Shown here piece after piece: positions 29,202 to 38,383 of a DNA stretch of 46,120 nucleotides; the first letter of the stretch is position 1, and the number at the start of each line of letters is the position of its first letter. This DNA is from an uncultured Bacteroidales bacterium (lineage in GTDB: Bacteria; Bacteroidota; Bacteroidia; Bacteroidales; Bacteroidaceae): positions 1 to 46,120 of the forward strand of contig CADAZW010000013.1 in NCBI GenBank assembly GCA_902792555.1, read 5' to 3'. The notes below the pieces were generated by a model, which saw only the letters and a program-made list of their open reading frames with translations, had not been told where the DNA came from and did no database searches. Both the position numbers and the translations under genes were made by a program.

Positions 29202-29280
29202 TCTGTCTTAAAAAACGTCTCTTTTGCATCAAAAAGCACAAAAAAGTCCCTCTTTTGTGTAACCTACCATAAAAAATGCC

Positions 29281-29288
29281 TACCTTTG
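29281..29288 (+). promoter_or_regulatory. -7 promoter box of psd
   Basis: TACCTTTG is an exact -7 box, with TTTG at 29254-29257 upstream (23-nt spacer, slightly long). It places transcription start near 29295 and supports the ATG at 29329 for psd. Confidence 0.65.
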
Positions 29289-29328
29289 CATATTGATACC
29301 TGCCTATACGAAGCAGGACTCCACGATA

Positions 29329-30051
29329 ATGAAGACCCTTGGCAAGATAAAAAAGATTAAGAAGATTCGCCTGCACCATGAGGGAACATCCACCCTCACA
29401 GTCAGCGGCCTGCTGCTGCTGGTGCTTAACGCGCTCTGCTTCTGGATTTTCGCCCACCTACTCCACGTTGACTTCGTCTTCTATACTGTGCTCGTCGTGT
29501 CGGTGGTGGTATATGCCATAATGGTCAACTTCTTCCGCTGCCCCATCCGCTGTTTTCAGGGCGCAACTGAAGGAGTAGTGGTTGCCCCCGCCGACGGCAA
29601 GGTCGTGGTGGTGGAAGAAGTGGAGGAAAATGAGTACTTCCGCGCTCCCCGCAAGATGGTGTCCATCTTCATGTCGCTCACCAATGTCCACGCCAACTGG
29701 TTTCCCGTGGACGGCGTGATCAAGAAGGTGGAACACGAGAACGGAAACTTCCACAAGGCATGGCTGCCCAAGGCCAGCATGGAGAATGAGCGCTCCACCA
29801 TAGTCATAGAGACCGAGCAATACGGCGAGATTTTGGTACGCCAGATTGCCGGAGCCATTGCCCGCCGCATCGTCACCTATGCCCGCGAAGGCGACAGTTG
29901 CTTTATCGATGAACACCTCGGATTCATCAAGTTCGGCAGCCGCGTGGACGTATTCCTTCCCCTCGATGCCGAGGTGCTCGTCAAGATGGGACAGCCCACA
30001 GTGGGCAACAGCACAGTTATTGCTCGCCTCAACGGCAAAGAACAACCATGA
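29329..30051 (+). CDS. psd: Phosphatidylserine decarboxylase proenzyme
   Basis: Psd converts phosphatidylserine to phosphatidylethanolamine at the inner membrane. The 240-residue form is the short type found in Bacteroidetes. Two hydrophobic segments (about 24-44 and 47-67) anchor it. The motifs [29 protein letters not shown] and IARRIVTY are typical. FGS at 202-204 is the self-cleavage site, where Ser204 becomes the pyruvoyl group. An in-frame TTG start at 29293 lies at the transcription start and is rejected. The stop overlaps the pssA start (ATGA). Confidence 0.95.
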   Translation: MKTLGKIKKIKKIRLHHEGTSTLTVSGLLLLVLNALCFWIFAHLLHVDFVFYTVLVVSVVVYAIMVNFFRCPIRCFQGATEGVVVAPADGKVVVVEEVEENEYFRAPRKMVSIFMSLTNVHANWFPVDGVIKKVEHENGNFHKAWLPKASMENERSTIVIETEQYGEILVRQIAGAIARRIVTYAREGDSCFIDEHLGFIKFGSRVDVFLPLDAEVLVKMGQPTVGNSTVIARLNGKEQP

Positions 30052-30833
30052 AACGACACATTCCCAACACTATTACGCTGTGCAACCTGATGTGCGGTTG
30101 CATTGCCGTAACCTATGCCTTCCACTCGCGCCCGATGATGGCCCTGCTGTTCATCGTAATGGGCGCCATGTTTGATTTCTTCGATGGATTCGCCGCCCGC
30201 AAGCTAGGCGTCAGCTCACCCCTAGGCAAGGAGCTTGACTCACTGTCAGACCTCATCACCTTTGGCCTTGCGCCCGCCACGATGGTGTTTACGCTGCTCT
30301 CGGCATATATCCAGATCTACGTGGCACAGTCCAATATTTCACTCGCCGGCAACCCGCTGCGCTACCTCAATGCAGCCGCCTTCCTCATTGCCGCCTTCTC
30401 GGCGCTGCGCCTAGCCAAGTTCAACACCGATGAGCGACAGACCTACTCCTTCATCGGCCTGCCCACCCCAGCCAACGCCCTGCTGGTAGCTTCCACGGTA
30501 ATCACCATAGGCAACCACCCCGGATGGCTCGCCGCCAACAGCAGCAGCTGGCACTATAGCCTGGCTGGCATAGTGGTAATGTGCGCTCTGATAGCCATAA
30601 GCTGTGTGCTGCTGATTTGCAATAAACCGATGTTCGCCCTGAAATTCAAAGACTTCGGGTGGCAGGGCAACAAGGTGCGCTACATCTTCCTGCTCAGCTC
30701 TGTTATATTGCTCGTCATAGGTGCAGCATGCAGCATCACCCGCCTCATCGCCGCCGTCGGCGCAGTGATCGCGTGGTATATTCTCCTTTCACTTATCACC
30801 AGCAAGAAACTTCAGAAAAATGAGCGTGCTTAG
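30048..30833 (+). CDS. pssA: CDP-diacylglycerol-serine O-phosphatidyltransferase
   Basis: PssA makes phosphatidylserine from CDP-diacylglycerol and serine, the substrate of the Psd encoded just before it. The complete CDP-alcohol phosphotransferase signature is present: Asp43, Asp46-Gly47, Ala50-Arg51, Gly60, Asp64 and Asp68, in the order D-x2-DG-x2-AR-x8-G-x3-D-x3-D. About seven further hydrophobic segments agree with an integral inner-membrane enzyme. The 261-residue length is normal. It overlaps psd by 4 nt and the next gene by 14 nt, so the three are translationally coupled. Confidence 0.96.
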   Translation: MKRHIPNTITLCNLMCGCIAVTYAFHSRPMMALLFIVMGAMFDFFDGFAARKLGVSSPLGKELDSLSDLITFGLAPATMVFTLLSAYIQIYVAQSNISLAGNPLRYLNAAAFLIAAFSALRLAKFNTDERQTYSFIGLPTPANALLVASTVITIGNHPGWLAANSSSWHYSLAGIVVMCALIAISCVLLICNKPMFALKFKDFGWQGNKVRYIFLLSSVILLVIGAACSITRLIAAVGAVIAWYILLSLITSKKLQKNERA

Positions 30834-31059
30834 CCTGCTCCTCCTATTTATTATCGTATATTTCTGCGCCAAGGCCATAGGCTCTATCTGGCGCGATGCC
30901 TTCGGCACCATCGGTGACGAGCAGCATAGCCGACAGCAAACAACTTCACGCCGGCAACAGACGAGCTCACGCCAACAATCCACAAACAAAAAAGACCGAT
31001 ACGGCGAACAACCGATCGGTAAAGACGAAGGGGAATACGTAGACTATGAGGAGCTGTAG
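30820..31059 (+). CDS. DUF4834 family small membrane protein
   Basis: This 79-residue protein has one N-terminal hydrophobic helix (about 3-20), then a polar linker rich in Gln, Ser, Thr and Arg, and an acidic end (DEGEYVDYEEL). This agrees with DUF4834, a family usually found behind pssA in Bacteroidales. It overlaps pssA by 14 nt. Its role is unknown; the position hints at a link with phospholipid synthesis. The stop codon lies inside the operon's terminator. Confidence 0.75.
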   Translation: MSVLSLLLLFIIVYFCAKAIGSIWRDAFGTIGDEQHSRQQTTSRRQQTSSRQQSTNKKDRYGEQPIGKDEGEYVDYEEL

Positions 31060-31070
31060 CTCCTTTTTTT
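31049..31070 (+). terminator. Intrinsic terminator of psd-pssA-DUF4834
   Basis: AGGAGCT and AGCTCCT form a perfect 7-bp stem with a GT centre, followed by a run of T at 31064-31070. The TAG stop of the DUF4834 gene (31057-31059) sits in the centre and second arm. Confidence 0.9.
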
Positions 31071-31090
31071 GTTGGAGGTCAGCAAAAACT

Positions 31091-31127
31091 CTAGTACTAG
31101 AGAGACTAGTAAGACTAGTGAGACTAT
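31091..31127. repeat. Short CTAG 9-nt array beside fmt
   Basis: CTAG occurs at 31091, 31097, 31106 and 31115, and CTAT at 31124, with a 9-nt step over the last four positions. The unit (ACTAGNRAG) is the same as in the long array at 11388-11612. The fmt stop codon (31124-31126) is part of the last unit. Confidence 0.85.
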
Positions 31128-32089
31128 ACTAAGACCTCCTCGCCGCTAAACTTAAATCCGTTGAGGAAAGCAGCCACGGGCATTCGCTTCTTGCCCGCGA
31201 GCTGGAGCTCGGTGATGCGCAGCAGTCCACCGCTAACAGCAACGTCGAGTGTCTTGCGCCCTGCCAGCACCCTACCCACAGCGTAGTCGTGAGACTGTAC
31301 CACCTTCTGCGCTCCAAACACTTTTATCTCTTGTTGCATAGCGTTAGTCTGAAGCACTGCCCACGCCCCAGGGTGAGGAGAGAGGCCGCGAACAAAATCG
31401 TAGATTTCATCGAGGGTTTTTGTCAGGTCAATGCGGCATGTCTCCTTGAAGATCTTGGGAGCCGGACGCAAGGGCCCATCAGTGACAAACTCGCTTTGGG
31501 GAGTGCTGCTGACTGTGCCGGCAATGATGCTGTCAACCGTCTTGACGGCAAGGGTGCCGCTGAGAGCCATAAGCTTGTCATGCAACTCGCCAAAAGAACA
31601 ATCGTCATCAATAGGCACACGCACCTGGTCGATGATGTTGCCTGTGTCGATATCATGCTGCAAGAAGAATGTGGTAAGGCCGCTCTCCCTGTCGCCGTTG
31701 ATGATGGCCCAGTTGATGGGCGCGGCTCCCCGATACTGCGGCAGTAGCGACGCATGAATATTAAAGGTGCCAAGGCGCGGCATGGCCCAGACAACCTCTG
31801 GCAACATTCTGAAAGCCACGACAATCTGCAAATCCGCATTGAGAGCCCTCAACTGAGCAATGAATTCCTCATCCTTCAAACGCTCCGGCTGCAACACAGG
31901 CAGGCCTTGCTGCACGGCATATTCCTTAACGGGACTGGCCTGCAGGCGATTCTGGTGCCTACCCACAGCCTTGTCAGGCATGGTGACTACGCCAACGACA
32001 TTGTAACCGCCCTCCACAAGAGCCCTCAGAGCCTCCACCGCGAAATCGGGAGTACCCAGGTAAACGATACGCAAATCTTTCTTTTCCAT
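31124..32089 (-). CDS. fmt: Methionyl-tRNA formyltransferase
   Basis: Fmt formylates the initiator Met-tRNA with 10-formyl-tetrahydrofolate. The 321 residues match the usual length. The formyltransferase domain shows VYLGTPDFAV (9-18), the catalytic Asn110 and His112 in FNIHASLLPQYRGAAPINWA, and HDIDTG with Asp146. The smaller C-terminal beta-barrel domain begins near residue 205 and binds tRNA. It is the last gene of a minus-strand series and follows the ClC channel gene after 45 nt. Confidence 0.97.
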   Translation of the reverse strand: MEKKDLRIVYLGTPDFAVEALRALVEGGYNVVGVVTMPDKAVGRHQNRLQASPVKEYAVQQGLPVLQPERLKDEEFIAQLRALNADLQIVVAFRMLPEVVWAMPRLGTFNIHASLLPQYRGAAPINWAIINGDRESGLTTFFLQHDIDTGNIIDQVRVPIDDDCSFGELHDKLMALSGTLAVKTVDSIIAGTVSSTPQSEFVTDGPLRPAPKIFKETCRIDLTKTLDEIYDFVRGLSPHPGAWAVLQTNAMQQEIKVFGAQKVVQSHDYAVGRVLAGRKTLDVAVSGGLLRITELQLAGKKRMPVAAFLNGFKFSGEEVLV

Positions 32090-32134
32090 ATAAATATTGC
32101 CAACCTCCCTGTCCTTTAATTATTAATTATCCTT

Positions 32135-33898
32135 TTACTCTTCTGAGAAATCCACAAGCGTCTGCCGATAGGTCTCGAAAAGCGCAGTCTTATGGATGAT
32201 TCCTACAAAGCGCGCGTTCTCGTCCACCACAGGCAGCACCTCAGCGCCAAACTTCTCAAAACTGGCCATCACATGAGTCATGGGAGTATTGATGCTGATA
32301 ATATCCGGTGCATCCTGCATCAATTGCTCGGCCGTGAAGATATTGTAAAGTTCCTGCCGGAAGAGCACCTTGCGGATATCCGCCAGATTAATGAGGCCGC
32401 GCAGATTGTTGGCACCGTCCACCACGGGAAAGGTGTTCTCCTTTTCCTTAGCCAGGAGGTGAACCAGATTGCCAAGCGTCATATCGGGGGCAATCCTCAT
32501 GCAATACTTGTCGATCACACTGTCGAGACTCATCAGGGTAAGGATGGCCTGGTCCTTGTGATGGGTAACGAGCTCGCCCTTCTGGGCAAGGCGCCTAGAG
32601 TAGATACTGTGGCGCTCAAAGATATTGATGGTAATGTAAGAAATGACCGTCACGAGCATCAGCGGCACTAACAAGTCGTAGCCTTCTGTGATTTCTGCAA
32701 TAAGGAAGATGCTCGTCAGCGGAGCGTGCATTACAGCTGCCATTACAGCAGCCATACCCAGCAAGCAGCTGATTGTGGCGGGCATGGGAGAAATGATTCC
32801 CCACATATTCCACAGGCTCGCAAAGAGAAAGCCGGTGATGCAGCCCAGAAACAAAGAGGGGGCAAACAGTCCACCGCAACCTCCAGCGCTGGTGGTAACC
32901 GTAGAAGCCACTGCCTTGAACAAAACCACGCATCCCAATATAGCAAGCAGCATATTGGTGCCATAGAAAGGAGAATTGTTGAGCAAATCAGCGGGATTGC
33001 CGTTAAGAAGATTGTTGATAGTGCCATAGCCTTCACCATAAAGCATCGGGAAGAAAAAGACCAACGTGCTGAGGATTATGCCTCCTATCACCCACTTTAG
33101 ATACATACCCTTAATCCTGCGGAAAAGGGCCTCTATGGCATTGGTAACCTTAGTGAAATACAGCGACACAAGGCCACAGGCGATGCCCAGCACTATCACG
33201 GGCCACACATAGACAATGCGGAAACTCTCCACATTATGGCAAACAAACATAGAGTCAAAGCCACTGATGGCAAAGGTAAGGATAGAGGCCGTCACGCACG
33301 AAACGAGCAGCGGCACCAGATGAGCCATCGTAAGATCAAGCATCAACACCTCGAGGGTAAACAGCAGTCCGGCAAACGGCGCCTTAAAAATCCCAGCTAT
33401 AGCGCCAGCAGCACCACAGCCAATAAGCAACATCAGCGTTTTCTGATCAACGCGGAAGACCTTGCCCAGCGAGGAGCCGATGGCAGAGCCCGTAAGTACA
33501 ATAGGCGACTCAGCACCCACCGAGCCACCAAAACCGATGGTAATACTGCTGGCTATCACGCTAGACCAGCAATTATGACTCTTTATCCTACCCTGGCGGC
33601 GCGAGATAGCAAAGAGAATCTTTGTCACTCCGTGACCGATATCATCGCGCACAACATAGCGAATGAAAATAGCGCTGAGCAGCACACCTATAGCAGGATA
33701 GACCAAATAAAGCCAATTGATATGAGTAATATCAAATCCATGGGTAAGCAGATGGGCAATCAACTCGATAAGATTCTTAAGCACCAAGGCTGCCAGCGCG
33801 GTAAACACGCCGACAATGAAACTCAAGAGCACTATCAGCTGCTTGCGCTTGAGATGAGCCTCAATCCATGTGATTATATTCTTCAAGATATTACCCAT
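32135..33898 (-). CDS. ClC-family chloride channel/transporter with CBS domains
   Basis: This 587-residue inner-membrane protein has the ClC signatures GSVGAESPIVLTG (around 125-137, with the gating Glu130 present), GIFKAPFAGLLFTLEV, and GGLFAPSLFLG. About ten or more membrane helices end near residue 430. A pair of CBS domains (about 455-585, including ENTFPVVDGANNLRGLINLADI and VLPVVDENARFVGIIH) forms a cytoplasmic nucleotide-sensing module. The external Glu suggests either a proton-coupled exchanger or a gated channel; the internal proton-path residue cannot be judged here. Confidence 0.93.
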   Translation of the reverse strand: MGNILKNIITWIEAHLKRKQLIVLLSFIVGVFTALAALVLKNLIELIAHLLTHGFDITHINWLYLVYPAIGVLLSAIFIRYVVRDDIGHGVTKILFAISRRQGRIKSHNCWSSVIASSITIGFGGSVGAESPIVLTGSAIGSSLGKVFRVDQKTLMLLIGCGAAGAIAGIFKAPFAGLLFTLEVLMLDLTMAHLVPLLVSCVTASILTFAISGFDSMFVCHNVESFRIVYVWPVIVLGIACGLVSLYFTKVTNAIEALFRRIKGMYLKWVIGGIILSTLVFFFPMLYGEGYGTINNLLNGNPADLLNNSPFYGTNMLLAILGCVVLFKAVASTVTTSAGGCGGLFAPSLFLGCITGFLFASLWNMWGIISPMPATISCLLGMAAVMAAVMHAPLTSIFLIAEITEGYDLLVPLMLVTVISYITINIFERHSIYSRRLAQKGELVTHHKDQAILTLMSLDSVIDKYCMRIAPDMTLGNLVHLLAKEKENTFPVVDGANNLRGLINLADIRKVLFRQELYNIFTAEQLMQDAPDIISINTPMTHVMASFEKFGAEVLPVVDENARFVGIIHKTALFETYRQTLVDFSEE

Positions 33899-33911
33899 TA
33901 GCCTTTGCTCC

Positions 33912-34499
33912 TTACTCCCTAATAATTTTTACCTCACCGCCACGGCCCAGCTTAATGACGGACGATGGAGATGCGAGTTTTATATCATCCTGCCTATAGC
34001 GGACGACATAGTCCACCTGCTGGCGAATTTCCTCGATGATTTCGCGAAAAATGCGAGGCGAAGGCTGACCGCTGACATTGGCAGAAGTAGAAACTATAGG
34101 TTTGCGCAGATGGAAGCACAGCTGACTGGAGAAAGCCTCTCGACTAAGCCTTATACCCACACTGCCATCCTGCGCCAGCAGATTGGGAGCGAGGTTGAGT
34201 CCCCGGTCAAAGATGACCGTGGTGGGCCTCGTGGCCAACTCAATGACATCCCATGCCACCTCGGGCACCTCAGCCACATAGCGACTAATCATGGCTTCGC
34301 TGTCGGCCAGCACAATGAGAGCCTTACTGTCCTGGCGCTGCTTGATCCTATAGATGCGCTCCACAGCCTCAGCATTGGTGGCATCACAACCCAGCCCCCA
34401 GACAGTATCCGTGGGATAGAGGATTACTCCCCCGGCCTTGAGCACCCTCACAGCCTCAGCCATGTCTTCCTTATCAAACGGCCATTCTCTATTGCGCAT
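33912..34499 (-). CDS. YrdC/Sua5 L-threonylcarbamoyladenylate synthase
   Basis: The family makes threonylcarbamoyl-AMP, the activated intermediate for t6A37 on tRNAs reading ANN codons. The 195-residue protein starts MRNREWPF and shows GGVILYPTDTVWGLGCDATN, KQRQDSKALIVL and the later SVGIRLSR and VSTSANVSGQPSP motifs, the usual nucleotide-binding positions. The ATG at 34499 is taken as start; a GTG directly before it is also possible and touches the prfC stop. With mtaB elsewhere in the window it links to hypermodification of A37. Confidence 0.93.
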   Translation of the reverse strand: MRNREWPFDKEDMAEAVRVLKAGGVILYPTDTVWGLGCDATNAEAVERIYRIKQRQDSKALIVLADSEAMISRYVAEVPEVAWDVIELATRPTTVIFDRGLNLAPNLLAQDGSVGIRLSREAFSSQLCFHLRKPIVSTSANVSGQPSPRIFREIIEEIRQQVDYVVRYRQDDIKLASPSSVIKLGRGGEVKIIRE

Positions 34500-34502
34500 C
34501 AC

Positions 34503-36068
34503 TTAGAAATCATTGGTAAAGTGGAACTTTATATGCTTGAAATCCTGCTGTGCCATCTGCAGCACATAGCCGCTGTCAGCCAGAAATACATCACGACCGT
34601 CGCGGTCCTTGGCCATATACTGATACTTGCGGCGCTTGAAATTGTCGAGCTCGGCTTCATCGTCGCTCTCAATCCAGCATGCCTTGTACAGGCTGATAGG
34701 CTCCCAGCGGCACTTGGCGTTGTACTCATTCTCCAAGCGATACTGGATAACTTCAAACTGCAGCTGGCCAACTGTGCCGATTATCTTACGGCCGTTAAAC
34801 TGGTTGACAAAAAGCTGCGCCACGCCCTCGTCCATCAGCTGCTCTATACCCTTGTTGAGTTGCTTGGCCTTCATAGGGTCAGCATTCTCAATATATTTAA
34901 ATAATTCAGGAGAGAAACTGGGCAAACCCTTAAAATGAAGCTGCTCTCCCTCGGTAAGAGTGTCGCCAATCTTAAAGGTCTGATTATCGGGCAAGCCCAC
35001 GATATCACCGGGCCAAGCCTCATCAATGGTACTCTTGCGCTGCGCCATAAACTGGGTAGGCGAAGAGAAGCGCACCTGCTTACCGCTGCGTACAAGGAGA
35101 TAGGGTGCATTTCTGACAAACTTGCCGCTGCACACCTTGCAGAAGGCGATGCATGAGCGGTGGTTGGGGTCGATGTTTGCAGTAATCTTAAAGATGAATC
35201 CTGTGAATTTCTTTTCCTCTGGCTCCACCATGCGCTCCATGGCCTGCACATGCCTGGGCGAAGGAGCTATCTCAACAAAACAGTCAAGCAGTTCCTGCAC
35301 TCCAAAGTTATTGAGGGCGGAACCAAAGAACACCGGCGCAACGTCAGCGCTAAGATAGGTGTTAACATCAAACTCGGGATAGACACCATCTATCAGTTCG
35401 AGGTCTTCACGCAGTTTGGCGGCGTCCTTGGCGCCCACGTGGGCCTCAAGGTCGGAACTGTCGATGTCCACCTCCACATGTTCAGTAACCTTCTGCTTAT
35501 CGGGGGTGAAGAGGTTGAGATTGTGCTCATAGATATTATACACGCCCTTGAAACGCTCGCCCTGATTGATGGGCCAACTTAGTGGACGCACCTTAATCTG
35601 CAACTCTTGCTCCAACTCGTCGAGGAGGTCAAAAGGATCCTGGCCTTCACGGTCCATCTTGTTGATGAAGATGATGACAGGAGTCTTGCGCATGCGGCAC
35701 ACGGTCATCAGTTTGCGTGTCTGAGTCTCTACGCCCTTGGCGCCGTCGATTACTATGATTACACTGTCCACTGCGGTAAGTGTACGGAAGGTATCCTCCG
35801 CAAAATCCTGGTGGCCGGGAGTATCGAGAATATTTACCTTGTAGTCCTTATAGTCGAACTCCATCACGCTGGTGGTGACAGAGATTCCACGCTGCTTCTC
35901 GATCTCCATCCAATCGGAGGTGGCTGTTTTGCGTATCTTATTATTCTTCACCGCACCGGCCACCTGAATCTGCCCACCAAAGAGCAGCAGCTTCTCTGTG
36001 AGCGTGGTCTTACCCGCATCAGGATGGGAGATGATGGCAAAGGTGCGACGACGTGTTATCTCGTTCAT
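34503..36068 (-). CDS. prfC: Peptide chain release factor 3
   Basis: RF3 is the GTPase that recycles RF1 and RF2 from the ribosome. The 521 residues match the family. The G domain contains [18 protein letters not shown] (P-loop, about 15-32), the switch region with [22 protein letters not shown], and [14 protein letters not shown] near residue 36 separates RF3 from EF-G. Domains II and III follow. The next gene (YrdC/Sua5) starts within 4 nt of the stop. Confidence 0.97.
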   Translation of the reverse strand: MNEITRRRTFAIISHPDAGKTTLTEKLLLFGGQIQVAGAVKNNKIRKTATSDWMEIEKQRGISVTTSVMEFDYKDYKVNILDTPGHQDFAEDTFRTLTAVDSVIIVIDGAKGVETQTRKLMTVCRMRKTPVIIFINKMDREGQDPFDLLDELEQELQIKVRPLSWPINQGERFKGVYNIYEHNLNLFTPDKQKVTEHVEVDIDSSDLEAHVGAKDAAKLREDLELIDGVYPEFDVNTYLSADVAPVFFGSALNNFGVQELLDCFVEIAPSPRHVQAMERMVEPEEKKFTGFIFKITANIDPNHRSCIAFCKVCSGKFVRNAPYLLVRSGKQVRFSSPTQFMAQRKSTIDEAWPGDIVGLPDNQTFKIGDTLTEGEQLHFKGLPSFSPELFKYIENADPMKAKQLNKGIEQLMDEGVAQLFVNQFNGRKIIGTVGQLQFEVIQYRLENEYNAKCRWEPISLYKACWIESDDEAELDNFKRRKYQYMAKDRDGRDVFLADSGYVLQMAQQDFKHIKFHFTNDF

Positions 36069-36084
36069 TGATTATTCTTTTTTT

Positions 36085-36129
36085 ATAGTGGCGATAGTAA
36101 CTATAGTAATTATAGTTCCTATAGTTTTT
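36085..36129. repeat. Short ATAGT 9-nt array between rfbD and prfC
   Basis: ATAG occurs at 36085, 36094, 36103, 36112 and 36121, an exact 9-nt step. The unit is approximately ATAGTNNNT and resembles the CTAG arrays with CTATAG in place of CTAG. It fills most of the 67-nt gap between the rfbD stop and the prfC start. Confidence 0.85.
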
Positions 36130-36135
36130 TCAGCG

Positions 36136-37002
36136 TTATTCGGCTGAGGCGTTCAGCCTCTGGAGGCAGAGACGCAGCGAATCCTCCCAATAGGGAACGC
36201 TCACCCCATAGGTATGCTTAATCTTATCCTTGCAAAAGACTGAGTAGGCAGGACGGGCGGCCGGGGTGGGATACTGGGCGCTCAGAATGGGTTGCACATC
36301 GCAGGCGGTGATGCCAGCCAAGCGATGAATGGCCTTGGTAAAGTCATACCATGATATCACACCCTCGTTGCTGTAGTGGAAGATGCCATAGGTCTTGTCC
36401 TTGGTCGCGGCAATGCTGAGCAGCGCCTTGGCAAGGTCGGCAGCGTAAGTGGGCGAGCCCACTTGGTCGAAGACCACATTGAGCCTGTCGCGCTCGCGGC
36501 CCAGACGCAGCATCGTCTTGACAAAGTTGTTGCCATAGGGTGAATAGAGCCACGCCGTACGCACAATGATGTGGCGGGGGGTAGCTACCATGACGCCCTT
36601 TTCCCCTTCGAGTTTGGTACGGCCATAGACGGAGCAGGGAGCAGTAGGCATGTCCTCGGTGTAGGGGGTACATTCCTGACCGCCAAAGACATAGTCGGTG
36701 GAGATATGGATTATCTCGCCTCCACGACGTGCCATGGCATTGGCCAGCAAGGCGGGAGCCTCGGCATTGAGCACCCTGGCGCGCTCCTCATCGGTCTCTG
36801 CCTTATCCACTGCAGTATAAGCCGCACAGTTGATGATGAGGTCAATCTCGTTTTCCTCCACGGCTGCCTCTACGGCTGCGGCATCGGTGATGTCAAGCTC
36901 GGCTACGTCGGTAAAGAAAAAAACGCATCCCGCGCAATTGGGCGCAAGGTTGCGCAGCTCAGTGCCCAGCTGACCGTTTGCTCCAGTAACAAGTATCTTC
37001 AT
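36136..37002 (-). CDS. rfbD: dTDP-4-dehydrorhamnose reductase
   Basis: RfbD (RmlD) reduces dTDP-4-keto-L-rhamnose with NAD(P)H in the last step of dTDP-rhamnose synthesis. The 288-residue protein begins with the Rossmann motif ILVTGANGQLG (3-13). It has INCAAYTAVDKAE, ISTDYVFGG, and the YxxxK dyad in VYGRTKLEGE. No other rhamnose genes (rfbA-C) are nearby. It follows DUF4924 after 4 nt. Confidence 0.95.
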   Translation of the reverse strand: MKILVTGANGQLGTELRNLAPNCAGCVFFFTDVAELDITDAAAVEAAVEENEIDLIINCAAYTAVDKAETDEERARVLNAEAPALLANAMARRGGEIIHISTDYVFGGQECTPYTEDMPTAPCSVYGRTKLEGEKGVMVATPRHIIVRTAWLYSPYGNNFVKTMLRLGRERDRLNVVFDQVGSPTYAADLAKALLSIAATKDKTYGIFHYSNEGVISWYDFTKAIHRLAGITACDVQPILSAQYPTPAARPAYSVFCKDKIKHTYGVSVPYWEDSLRLCLQRLNASAE

Positions 37003-37006
37003 AGCA

Positions 37007-37555
37007 TTAAAATTCCAGTGACTCTTCCTTATCCTTTTTATAATAATCGCTCAAACTGCCGAGAAAGGCAGACACGGTCTCCACTGCCTTGGCAGTATCG
37101 GCGCTTATCTCATGCTTCTGCATCTTGAGCAGCATCACTCCGTAGAGCATCTCGAAGCAAGTCTCAAGCTCAGAGTGCTCATCAGCATCACCCTGCTTGG
37201 CGCGCAACTCCACAATGAGTGGCAGCACCTTATAGTAGGCAGCATGGTAGTAGGGATACTTCTGCGAATCCATAAGTCTCCGGTGCAGATCGGTAAGATT
37301 GATTATCACGTTACGGCAAATCTGCATATGGCCCTTTGCCGTCACGCCCTCGCTGCGCATCATCTCGATGATGTCGGCATACCACTGGCGCAACTCTTGC
37401 TGCTGCTCGGCTGTCAGATTGTCGAAACGCGACAGATAGTTATCGTAAAGTTTGTCGATATCCAAGCCGAAGGCCCTGACGAGGTCCTCCACCTGCCACA
37501 TATAAATAAGGTATTCGGCTATATTCTCTGCCCTGAGTTTTTTTGCGACAAACAT
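37007..37555 (-). CDS. DUF4924 family protein
   Basis: This 182-residue, mainly helical cytoplasmic protein matches DUF4924, a family found in Bacteroidetes (N-terminus FVAKKLRAENIAEYLIYMWQ). It has many charged residues, no signal peptide and no membrane segment. The function is unknown. It lies 21 nt after the LysE-type gene and 4 nt before rfbD, so it is part of the same transcript. Confidence 0.75.
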   Translation of the reverse strand: MFVAKKLRAENIAEYLIYMWQVEDLVRAFGLDIDKLYDNYLSRFDNLTAEQQQELRQWYADIIEMMRSEGVTAKGHMQICRNVIINLTDLHRRLMDSQKYPYYHAAYYKVLPLIVELRAKQGDADEHSELETCFEMLYGVMLLKMQKHEISADTAKAVETVSAFLGSLSDYYKKDKEESLEF

Positions 37556-37576
37556 ATCTCCTCTCTCCTTACTCTC

Positions 37577-38227
37577 TTAATACCAATGCAGGCCGGTGAT
37601 GGTGAAAACAAATCCCGCAATGGCGGCGGCAATCACTATGGATCCGATGGTAATATTAAGACAGCGGATGTATTTGTCGCTGAAAGCATTGCGAATCTTA
37701 TTGATAACAAAAGAGAGGAAGAACCACCACAGCATGGCACCCACAATGATGGCCAGAAAGCCGAAGCCCATGTTGATAGGAAGGTCGGGGGTGATGAAGT
37801 CGAAGCGCGCAAACAGCACCAGGAACAGCAGGATGATAAGCGGATTGGAGAAGGTAAGAAGGAAGGCGGTGAGGAAGTTGTTGAGGAATGTCTTGTCCTG
37901 CGAAACCCTCACGTCATGCTTCTTGGGGCGGCTCAGCAGCATAAAGAGTCCAAACACCAGCAGCATGGCGCTACCCGCCAGCTGCATTATCAGTTTGTTG
38001 CTCTCATTCTTCACAAACTCAGTCACGAAGCTCATGCCTAATCCCGACACCAGCGCATAGATTATGTCGCTCAGCGCGGCACCCATGCCCGTGATTATGC
38101 CGAAACGGAAGCCCTTCTTCAGCACACGCTGGATACATAGCACACCAACCGGTCCGCACGGCGCGGAACATATCACGCCGATAAACAAACCTTTAATAAT
38201 TACTAAAACGAGTGCTATTAAATCCAT
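37577..38227 (-). CDS. LysE-type amino-acid/metabolite exporter
   Basis: This 216-residue inner-membrane protein has about six hydrophobic helices and the family pattern GLFIGVICSAPCGPVGVLCIQRVLKKG near the start, equivalent to the GxxPGP segment of LysE/RhtB exporters, followed by GMGAALSDIIYALV. The substrate is unknown. An upstream ATG at 38320 would add 31 residues, but a -7 box lies inside that stretch (38281-38288), so the ATG at 38227 is preferred. It heads the seven-gene series that ends with fmt. Confidence 0.85.
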   Translation of the reverse strand: MDLIALVLVIIKGLFIGVICSAPCGPVGVLCIQRVLKKGFRFGIITGMGAALSDIIYALVSGLGMSFVTEFVKNESNKLIMQLAGSAMLLVFGLFMLLSRPKKHDVRVSQDKTFLNNFLTAFLLTFSNPLIILLFLVLFARFDFITPDLPINMGFGFLAIIVGAMLWWFFLSFVINKIRNAFSDKYIRCLNITIGSIVIAAAIAGFVFTITGLHWY

Positions 38228-38280
38228 AACAAGGTGCAAATTTGCCACTTTTTTTTGGAATAAGCCCCCCGCAAGGGCCA

Positions 38281-38288
38281 CAAATGTA
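38281..38288 (-). promoter_or_regulatory. -7 promoter box of the LysE-type gene
   Basis: On the minus strand this reads TACATTTG, an exact match to TAnnTTTG. CAAA at 38311-38314 (TTTG on the minus strand) lies 22 nt upstream. Confidence 0.65.
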
Positions 38289-38351
38289 ATATTCGCTCCC
38301 TCTGCCAACACAAAAAGCAAAAGTTTGCGCCATTTTGCCGACAGAAAACAC

Positions 38352-38359
38352 TACCTTTG
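38352..38359 (+). promoter_or_regulatory. -7 promoter box of the DUF486 gene
   Basis: TACCTTTG is an exact -7 box, 24 nt before the ATG. TTTG at 38324-38327 is a possible -33 element at slightly long spacing (24 nt). It is divergent from the LysE promoter. Confidence 0.65.
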
Positions 38360-38383
38360 CACGCCGAATAAAAAAACTCTCTC

